DNA of 6,394 nucleotides from Bacteroidota bacterium. Lineage in GTDB: Bacteria > Bacteroidota > Ignavibacteria > Ignavibacteriales > Melioribacteraceae. The position numbers were made by a program, and so were the translations under genes. The notes beneath the pieces were generated by a model. It worked only from the letters and a program-made list of their open reading frames with translations. It was not told where the DNA came from and ran no database searches. The stretch covers positions 1-6,394 of the forward strand of contig JAKAHQ010000103.1 in NCBI GenBank assembly GCA_021814855.1, in the 5' to 3' direction. Below are positions 1-5,201 of this stretch, in pieces (the stretch's first letter is position 1; the number at the start of each line of letters is the position of its first letter).

Positions 1-963
1 GAGCTGTGGGAAAATCATCCGTGTTGCGTTCTTGCAGTGCAGGAAGATTTGATTAACGAATTCCCGGAAGCGGTTCAAGAGTTTACAAAACTGCTCGTCC
101 ATGCAGGCAAAGTAATTGAACAAAAGCCGGGATACGCCGCCGAGGTTGCGGTTGAGTTTCTCGACCCGCGCAAGGAATTGGGACTGAAAGTTCCCATACT
201 TAAAAATGTTCTAACGGAACCCAAAGGAATTAAGACGGATAATCTTTACCCGGTGAAATCAGATCTCGATTTTATTCAACATTATATGCACGATAAAATG
301 GGCATCGGTTCTATAATAGACCTGGATAAATTTGTAGATCTTCAGTTTGCAAACGAGGCGTGCCCGGACGCCGATAAGACGGCCCAAAACAAAAAGGTAA
401 CGGAAAGCGACTTAGCTAAGAAGGTTCAGCAAATTGCCAATAGGACGGTTAAGAGCGAAAAGGATCTTCATTCCAAATCCGCGCTTAACATGGAAGGCAA
501 ATACCTTAAATTTACTTTGGGCAACGAGCATTATGGAATCGACATACTGAAGATAGTAGAAATTATAAAGATGGTTCCAATTACGCGCGTGCCTAACACT
601 CCCAACTTTGTAAAAGGCGTAATAAACCTAAGAGGAAGCGTAGTGCCCGCAATCGATTTGAGATTGAAGATAGGAATGGATGCCGTTGAGTACGGTCAAA
701 AGACCAGGATAGTAATAGTTGAAGACGAAACACACGGTACAAAAATGCGCCTGGGATTAATTGTAGATGCCGTTGATGTTGTATGCGATGTAAAAGCGGA
801 AGATATCGAGAACGCGCCTTCGTTTAACAACCGCGATGAGAACGAATTTATTTTAGGTGTTGTGAAATCGAACGACGGCGTTTATATACTTTTAAACCTT
901 GCAATAATAATGATGCCCGTAAACTCGGAAAAGAAAAACTTGCTTGTGAAGGAAGCGGTTTAA
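1..963 (+). CDS. Substrate-binding-domain/CheW fusion protein, 5'-partial
   Basis: The frame is open from base 1 to the TAA at 961-963 (320 visible codons), so the gene begins upstream. A GTG at 37 lies inside the conserved domain and is not the start. The first ~120 residues, from ELWENHPCC through EFPEAVQEFTKLL and the TEP/GIKTDNLYPV region to IDLDKFVDLQFA, resemble the C-terminal lobe of NMT1/SsuA/NrtA-type ABC-transporter substrate-binding proteins. A charged, Lys/Gln/Asp-rich linker of about 40 residues follows, with no membrane segment. From about base 490 to the end is a full CheW domain: GKYLKFTLGNEHYGID, then VPNTPNFVKGVINLRGSVVP and IDLRLKIGM, including the Arg of the INLRG motif that is conserved in CheW. 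CheW couples chemoreceptors to the kinase CheA in the cytoplasm. I infer a cytoplasmic sensor-adaptor in which a ligand bound by the N-terminal part tunes CheA signalling. The ligand is unknown. The CheW call is near certain; the substrate-binding call is strong, although only the C-terminal end is visible. Confidence 0.88.
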   Translation, partial: ELWENHPCCVLAVQEDLINEFPEAVQEFTKLLVHAGKVIEQKPGYAAEVAVEFLDPRKELGLKVPILKNVLTEPKGIKTDNLYPVKSDLDFIQHYMHDKMGIGSIIDLDKFVDLQFANEACPDADKTAQNKKVTESDLAKKVQQIANRTVKSEKDLHSKSALNMEGKYLKFTLGNEHYGIDILKIVEIIKMVPITRVPNTPNFVKGVINLRGSVVPAIDLRLKIGMDAVEYGQKTRIVIVEDETHGTKMRLGLIVDAVDVVCDVKAEDIENAPSFNNRDENEFILGVVKSNDGVYILLNLAIIMMPVNSEKKNLLVKEAV

Positions 964-993
964 AATTCGCGGAAGAAAAATCTTATTTAAAAT

Positions 994-1026
994 AAAACGG
1001 GATCGAACAGTCGATCCCATTTTCTT
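994..1026. terminator. Bidirectional rho-independent terminator
   Basis: An 8-bp perfect stem, GGGATCGA (999-1006) with TCGATCCC (1011-1018), encloses the 4-base loop ACAG. It is flanked by AAAA at 994-997 and by TTTTCTT at 1020-1026. Read on the plus strand, the stem is followed by a T-rich run, ending the CheW-fusion gene 35 bases after its stop. Read on the minus strand, it is followed by GTTTTATTTT, ending the convergent small Cys-rich gene. Stem, loop and T-tracts are seen directly; function in both directions is inferred from the convergent arrangement. Confidence 0.85.
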
Positions 1027-1073
1027 GCGGCTAAGATTACCGGCCGGCAAGCGCTTGGCAGTCTCGGTGTAAA

Positions 1074-1304
1074 TCAAACAAACTCTACGCCCTGCTTAAT
1101 AATTACCGAAGCTTTTTCGAACATGTTCGGAAACAGGTTCGACGGCACTTTGTCTGATCCTAGAGCTATCTTAACTTGATGACGCGCGCATTCGTCGAAA
1201 TTACCGAGGCAATACCTCTCTTTGTACATCTTTCCAAGAGCGCTTTCGATAGGCATTCTGTCGTTAAAGAACGGGCATGCCTCTACACATTCACACTTTG
1301 CCAT
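1074..1304 (-). CDS. Small cysteine-rich protein (CPFFNDRM motif), function unknown
   Basis: This is a 76-residue protein starting at ATG (1302-1304) and ending with TGA (1074-1076). A GGGGAA stretch about 10 bases upstream of the ATG could serve as a weak ribosome binding site. The protein has five cysteines: C4, C6 and C10 in an N-terminal CxCx3C cluster that runs into CPFFNDRM, then C32 and C39 in YCLGNFDECARHQV, with H42 close by. The C-terminal half includes KVPSNLFPN. There is no signal peptide or membrane segment, so a cytoplasmic location is likely. I recall similar short CPFFND...YC...CAR proteins as conserved hypotheticals in several sensory-rich bacterial lineages, but know no established function. 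The Cys/His pattern suggests metal, Fe-S or redox binding, which is inference. The gene converges on the CheW-fusion gene and shares its terminator, so the two are not one operon. Confidence 0.8.
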   Translation of the reverse strand: MAKCECVEACPFFNDRMPIESALGKMYKERYCLGNFDECARHQVKIALGSDKVPSNLFPNMFEKASVIIKQGVEFV

Positions 1305-1599
1305 AATAATTTTTCCCCGTAAATATTAATGAATTAAATACAAATAAATTATCGTGGTAATTTCTAAATTTTAAAGCATTCCGGTTATCAATCTTTTTTA
1401 TCCTGTTTAAGAAGAGATGTTTCTCAACAGACGAGATTAGTTTTACTGGGCAGTAGTTAATAACCCAATAACGTGCGCAGATCTGCAAATTAATTTTACA
1501 ATTCCACGCAGCAGCAAGTAATGCTTTGAGCAATAGCGGCAAATTAGTTATCTTGTGCCGCAATTCTACGCTTCGGTTTATTTTCCTATAGGATGGATA
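1305..1599. other. AT-rich divergent intergenic region
   Basis: This ~295-base stretch separates the divergently transcribed small Cys-rich gene and proB. I see no convincing gene in it. The one long minus-strand frame (about 1291-1563) translates to a low-quality sequence with no family resemblance and overlaps the start of the Cys-rich gene. The region should hold the promoters for both neighbours. It contains a perfect 10-base palindrome GCAGATCTGC at 1477-1486 and a 9-base inverted repeat GTTAATAAC at 1456-1464, either of which could be an operator, although short palindromes also occur by chance in AT-rich DNA. Confidence 0.6.
1526..1554 (+). promoter_or_regulatory. Candidate proBA promoter
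   Basis: TTGAGC (1526-1531) and TATCTT (1549-1554) are separated by 17 bases, the optimal sigma-70 spacing, and each matches its consensus at four of six positions. The downstream element plus the following bases (TATCTTGT) also loosely resembles the TAnnTTTG -7 box of Bacteroidetes. Transcription would start near 1561, leaving a leader of about 40 bases before the proB ATG. The matches are modest and AT-rich DNA yields many, so this is only a candidate. Confidence 0.3.
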
Positions 1600-1602
1600 A
1601 TG
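1590..1602 (+). promoter_or_regulatory. Ribosome binding site deciding the proB start
   Basis: AGGA at 1590-1593 lies 6 bases before the ATG at 1600. It is too close to serve the out-of-frame ATG at 1593, and it is well downstream of the in-frame GTG at 1555. It therefore supports 1600 as the proB start. Confidence 0.6.
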
Positions 1603-1606
1603 GATA
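1593..1606 (+). repeat. 7-base tandem duplication over the proB start codon
   Basis: ATGGATA occurs twice in immediate succession (1593-1599 and 1600-1606). The second copy supplies the proB start codon. The first ATG opens a different frame that reads four codons and stops at TAA 1605-1607, overlapping the beginning of proB. Confidence 0.7.
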
Positions 1607-2736
1607 ATATTACAATACCGCCATGGCGGCGCGCCGTTGTAAAAGTGGGCAGCGGATTAATTGCGCCGGATGGTAAAAAGACGAGCACAAAATTTACGTT
1701 ACCGATTGCCGGTTTTATAACCGAGAGCCGCAATCAAGGCAAGGAAATAATACTTGTCTCTTCCGGCGCGGTAGCCAGCGGGTTATCTACGCAGCCGCAA
1801 TTGTTAAAACGCGCCAATCGTTCGATTCCCGAAAAGCAAGCTCTTGCCGCAATCGGTCAATCGTTGTTGATGACGAGCTGGAGCCGCTTTTTCGATTTTC
1901 CCTGTTCGCAGCTGCTGCTAACACACGACGATATTTACGACCGCCGCCGTTTTGTAAACGCCAAGAATACATTGAAAAAACTTTTAGAGTTCGGAACACT
2001 GCCGATAGTAAACGAGAACGATACCGTTGCCGTGGAGGAATTGAAAGTAGGCGACAACGATAACCTTGCCGCTTATGTTGCCATGCTTGCGGAAGCTGAT
2101 CTGCTTATCATCTGCACGGATATTGACGGATTGCACGAAGCCGATCCGAAGAAAAATAAAAACGCAAAACTTATTCATGTAGTAGAAAAAATCGATCAGT
2201 CAATTTATGCGCTGGCTGGCGGATCGAAAAATCCTATTGCTACCGGCGGTATGAAGACGAAAGTTGAAGCAGCTCAAAAAGCTACGGTGCGCGGAATAGA
2301 TACCGTGATTATTAACGCAACCAAAAGAGAAGCGCTTGATCATCTGCTGAAAGGAAAGTTATCCGGAACGCTTTTCAAAAAAACTCCCAACCCGATGGCC
2401 GCAAAGAAACATTGGATGCTGCACGCGCTGCCTGTGAGAGGAAAAATTTTTATAGATGCGGGCGCTTCAAGAGCGCTGACACTGAAAGGCGCCTCGCTTC
2501 TTCCTTCCGGCATTGTTGGTTCCGAAGGAGAATTTAAAAAAGGCGACGCGGTGAACATTCTTGCTAAAGACGGCAAAAATTTTGTAGAGATTGCCAAAGG
2601 AATTTCCATGTACAACTCTGCCGATCTTAAAAAAATTCAAGGCAAGAAAAGTTCTGAGATAAAAAATATACTCGGTTATTTTGTAACCGAAGAAATAATA
2701 AACCGGGACGAGCTCGTTCTGACCGGCGAAGTGTAA
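1600..2736 (+). CDS. proB: Glutamate 5-kinase (gamma-glutamyl kinase)
   Basis: This cytoplasmic enzyme phosphorylates L-glutamate with ATP to L-glutamyl 5-phosphate, the first committed step of proline synthesis. The chosen start at ATG 1600 gives 378 residues, slightly longer than the 367 of E. coli ProB. The amino-acid kinase domain spans roughly residues 10-262: VVKVGSG with K15, LVSSGAVASG with S55, VNENDTV with D141, VGDNDNL with N153 and D154, and GGMKTK with K221. These match E. coli K10, S50, D137, N149, D150 and K217 at a near-constant offset, so the catalytic set is intact. A C-terminal PUA domain follows from about residue 274 (KIFIDAGASRAL, SGIVGSEGEFKKGDAVNI). The first enzyme of this pathway is commonly feedback-inhibited by proline; the sequence alone cannot show that here. 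proA follows 30 bases downstream, which points to an operon. An in-frame GTG at 1555 would add 15 residues that look unrelated to the family. Confidence 0.97.
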   Translation: MDNITIPPWRRAVVKVGSGLIAPDGKKTSTKFTLPIAGFITESRNQGKEIILVSSGAVASGLSTQPQLLKRANRSIPEKQALAAIGQSLLMTSWSRFFDFPCSQLLLTHDDIYDRRRFVNAKNTLKKLLEFGTLPIVNENDTVAVEELKVGDNDNLAAYVAMLAEADLLIICTDIDGLHEADPKKNKNAKLIHVVEKIDQSIYALAGGSKNPIATGGMKTKVEAAQKATVRGIDTVIINATKREALDHLLKGKLSGTLFKKTPNPMAAKKHWMLHALPVRGKIFIDAGASRALTLKGASLLPSGIVGSEGEFKKGDAVNILAKDGKNFVEIAKGISMYNSADLKKIQGKKSSEIKNILGYFVTEEIINRDELVLTGEV

Positions 2737-2766
2737 TCGTACAAAATTTTTTACGAAGGTAAGAAA

Positions 2767-4026
2767 ATGAATACCGACATAATAAATCTTGCCAAGAAAA
2801 GCAGGGAGGCCTCAAAAAAATTGGCTTCTTTTGATACCAACAGGAAGAATTCCCTGCTTTTATCAATGGCGGATGAACTGTTGAAGCATGAGGGACAAAT
2901 TCTTGCGGCTAACGAAGAAGATATTAACGGCGGCAAAGAAAAAGGCCTATCTGCTGCTATGCTCGATCGTCTTCTTTTGACATCGGAACGTTTAAACGGA
3001 ATGGCCAAGGCAATCCGCGATGTTGTGGAGCTTCCCGACCCCGCAGGAAAAATGAGCAATATGCGCACGCGGCCAAACGGCCTTCAAGTCGGAATGATGA
3101 GTATACCCTTGGGAGTGATAGCGATTATTTACGAAGCCCGCCCGAACGTAACTTCCGACGCGGCAAGTTTGTGTATAAAAAGCGGCAACGCTGTAATACT
3201 CCGCGGAGGATCTGAGGCGTTTAATTCGAACCGTGCCGTTATTCAAGCGCTCAACGCGGGAATCGAAAATCGAAATGTGGATCCTTCCGTAATTACATTT
3301 GTTCCAACCACCGATAGGGAAGCGATGCTGGAGTTATTGAAGCTCGATCAATATATTGACCTCGTCATTCCACGCGGAGGCGAAGGATTGATAAGATTTG
3401 TCGCCGAGAACAGCCGAATACCGGTAATTAAGCACTACAAGGGAATTTGTCATTTGTATGTTGATAAAGACGCGGATTTAGAAATGGCAGTTCGTCTTCT
3501 GCTCGACGGCAAGACATCGCGCCCGGGCGTTTGCAATGCACTTGAGACGATGCTTGTTCATAAAGAGATCGCCGCAAAATTTTTACCTATGGCGGGCGAG
3601 GCGCTCGCAAAGAAGAATGTTGAGATACGAGGCTGTTCCGAAACTTTATCTCTTCTGCCAAATGCCGTTGCCGCAAAGGAAGCCGATTACGATACGGAAT
3701 ATCTTGCGCTGATAATATCATCGAAAGTAGTTAACAATTACGATGAGGCGGTTGAGCATATTCAACGTCACGGTTCCGATCATACGGAGGTTATCGTAAC
3801 AAACAATTTGAAAACCAGTCAAAGGTTTATTCGCGATGTCAATTCGTCTTCAGTGATGGTTAACGCTTCATCGCGATTTGCGGACGGCGGCGAGATGGGA
3901 CTCGGTGCCGAGATCGGAATCTCAACATCAAAACTTCATGCGTACGGACCAATGGGTTTGGATGCGCTGACGACGAAAAAATTTGTAGTTATAGGCGATG
4001 GGCAAACGCGTCATAAAGTTGATTAA
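2767..4026 (+). CDS. proA: Glutamate-5-semialdehyde dehydrogenase (gamma-glutamyl phosphate reductase)
   Basis: This enzyme uses NADPH to reduce L-glutamyl 5-phosphate to L-glutamate 5-semialdehyde, the second step of proline synthesis. The product cyclises spontaneously to pyrroline-5-carboxylate. The protein has 419 residues, close to the 417 of E. coli ProA, and is of the aldehyde-dehydrogenase superfamily. Diagnostic stretches are PLGVIAIIYEARPNVT, the nucleotide-binding region with SGNAVILRGGSEA, LVIPRGGEGLI, and VIKHYKGICHLYVD. The catalytic Cys is C256 in SRPGVCNALET, and the C-terminal GLGAEIGISTSKLHAYGPMGL is characteristic of ProA. An AAGG ribosome binding site (2756-2759) lies 7 bases before the ATG. 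It sits directly behind proB, matching the common proBA operon. Nothing appears truncated or altered. Confidence 0.98.
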   Translation: MNTDIINLAKKSREASKKLASFDTNRKNSLLLSMADELLKHEGQILAANEEDINGGKEKGLSAAMLDRLLLTSERLNGMAKAIRDVVELPDPAGKMSNMRTRPNGLQVGMMSIPLGVIAIIYEARPNVTSDAASLCIKSGNAVILRGGSEAFNSNRAVIQALNAGIENRNVDPSVITFVPTTDREAMLELLKLDQYIDLVIPRGGEGLIRFVAENSRIPVIKHYKGICHLYVDKDADLEMAVRLLLDGKTSRPGVCNALETMLVHKEIAAKFLPMAGEALAKKNVEIRGCSETLSLLPNAVAAKEADYDTEYLALIISSKVVNNYDEAVEHIQRHGSDHTEVIVTNNLKTSQRFIRDVNSSSVMVNASSRFADGGEMGLGAEIGISTSKLHAYGPMGLDALTTKKFVVIGDGQTRHKVD

Positions 4027-4032
4027 TCATTT

Positions 4033-4047
4033 GCGGAAAATAAATTG
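4033..4047 (+). promoter_or_regulatory. Ribosome binding site and TTG start of the serine hydrolase
   Basis: GCGGAA with core GGA (4035-4037) lies 7 bases before the TTG at 4045. The frame is closed upstream by the proA stop codon TAA (4024-4026), which is in the same frame, and has no ATG or GTG before the conserved part of the protein. A TTG start is therefore the best supported. Confidence 0.55.
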
Positions 4048-5190
4048 ATCGAATCGAACTATTTATTGCGCTACCTTTCTTTTGTAATCGGGAGCGGATT
4101 CAGGCAGTCAACTCAAGACTTCCTCCTGTTTGCAAAAAATAAAATTGAACCATCAGTTTCCCCATTCAAATTTAATTATGCCGATTACGAAATAAGATTT
4201 CCTAATTTTCCCGGGTTAGTCTCTACCGATAAGCTTCCTTCATCTTTCGAGGATTTGTTGGAAATTAGCCGGACGCGCGCGTTTATCATTATTAAGGATG
4301 ATAAAATAGTATGTGAAAAATATTTCAACGGCAGCAGAGAATCTATCTTCCAGGTTTTCTCAATAACAAAATCTGTTGCCTCGATGCTTATAGGGATATC
4401 AATCAGTGAAGGTTACATCGGCGGCATAGACGACCCGATAAAAAAATATTTACCCGAATTTTCTAATAACAGCTTAGGTAAAATTACTATTTCAAATCTG
4501 CTTCAGATGCATTCCGGCATAAGATTCAAAGAAGGATTTTCCCCTTTGAAGGAAATGGTTATCAGTTATTTATATCCAAGGGGCAGAAAGTTAATTAATA
4601 AAATGAGGCTGGAGGACGAGGTCGGAAAATTTTTTCACTACAACGATTACCATCTTGTACTGCTGACCGTAGTACTCGAAAGAGTTTTGAACAAGAGCAT
4701 AACCGAATATTTCGAAGAGAAAATTTGGAAGCCGATAGATTCGGAATTTCCGGCGTACTTATGTCTTGATAATTCCAGAAACGGTTTGGAAAAACTTGAG
4801 AGCGGGTTAGTATGTACTCCGATCGATCTCGCAAAATTCGGGCGGTTGCTTTTGAATAAAGGAAAATTAAACGGGCGCCAGCTCGTCCTTCCCCAATGGA
4901 TTGAAGACTCAATTGATTTTACATCGTCCGATAGATCAAAAGAATACTTTAGCTACTACGATAACAAATCATGGGGTAATTGGTTTAAAACCGGCAAAGC
5001 CGCGTACAAAAATTTTTGGTGGGGTTATAAGGTCGACGAAAATTATTTCGATTACTTTGCGATGGGCATACTCGGACAGATACTTTATATCAGTCCCCGT
5101 AGTAATGCAATCGGCATACGCATCGGCGATGAATGGGGCATTAAAGGATGGTGGCCTACCGTCCTGAAGGAAATTGTTTATTCTTTGTAA
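4045..5190 (+). CDS. Serine hydrolase, class C beta-lactamase family
   Basis: This 381-residue protein is of the serine beta-lactamase-like superfamily, closest in feel to the 6-aminohexanoate-dimer hydrolase/EstB branch. The nucleophile motif is S106-I-T-K109 in FSITKSVASMLIG. The second motif is Y199-N-D in FHYNDYHLVLL, corresponding to the Tyr of YxN/YxS. A C-terminal GILGQILYISP (G344, Q345) takes the place of the KTG/HTG strand motif, as in GxGGQ-type relatives. LLQMHSGIRF and CTPIDLAKFGRLLLNKG are also typical of the family. The catalytic triad of residues is therefore present. The substrate cannot be told: members act on esters, amides, D-peptides or oligomers. No clear signal peptide is visible in the N-terminus, which suggests a cytoplasmic location, though a non-standard export signal cannot be excluded. 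It starts at TTG 18 bases after proA and may be cotranscribed with proBA. By eye it is more AT-rich than proA, suggesting a separate history. Confidence 0.92.
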   Translation: MIESNYLLRYLSFVIGSGFRQSTQDFLLFAKNKIEPSVSPFKFNYADYEIRFPNFPGLVSTDKLPSSFEDLLEISRTRAFIIIKDDKIVCEKYFNGSRESIFQVFSITKSVASMLIGISISEGYIGGIDDPIKKYLPEFSNNSLGKITISNLLQMHSGIRFKEGFSPLKEMVISYLYPRGRKLINKMRLEDEVGKFFHYNDYHLVLLTVVLERVLNKSITEYFEEKIWKPIDSEFPAYLCLDNSRNGLEKLESGLVCTPIDLAKFGRLLLNKGKLNGRQLVLPQWIEDSIDFTSSDRSKEYFSYYDNKSWGNWFKTGKAAYKNFWWGYKVDENYFDYFAMGILGQILYISPRSNAIGIRIGDEWGIKGWWPTVLKEIVYSL

Positions 5191-5201
5191 TCGCGCAATT
5201 C

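Noticed and set aside
490..963. Separate standalone cheW gene starting at the internal ATG 490
   Set aside because: There is no ribosome binding site before it (TTCCAAATCCGCGCTTAAC), and the reading frame is continuous from upstream, so a fusion is the simpler reading.
892..1077. Minus-strand frame of 61 codons starting at TTG overlapping the stop of the Cys-rich gene
   Set aside because: It runs straight through the bidirectional terminator hairpin and antisense to the end of the CheW domain, and has no family resemblance.
1477..1486. GCAGATCTGC palindrome as a defined operator
   Set aside because: A single 10-base palindrome without a second copy or a known regulator match is not enough to name it; it is mentioned only in the intergenic description.
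1291..1563. Minus-strand 90-codon frame in the intergenic region
   Set aside because: It has no recognisable domain, low-complexity AT-driven composition, and overlaps the well-supported start of the Cys-rich gene.
1555..1599. GTG-initiated 15-residue extension of ProB
   Set aside because: The added residues do not resemble the ProB N-terminus, and the AGGA at 1590-1593 is placed correctly for the ATG at 1600.
2340..3246. Several minus-strand frames antisense to proB and proA
   Set aside because: They are Ser/Arg-rich shadow translations of strongly conserved genes on the other strand, with no domain of their own.
4595..5167. Overlapping frames of 105 codons (minus) and 88 codons (plus) inside the serine hydrolase gene
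   Set aside because: They are out of frame with an intact, motif-bearing gene and show no independent start signal or family match.
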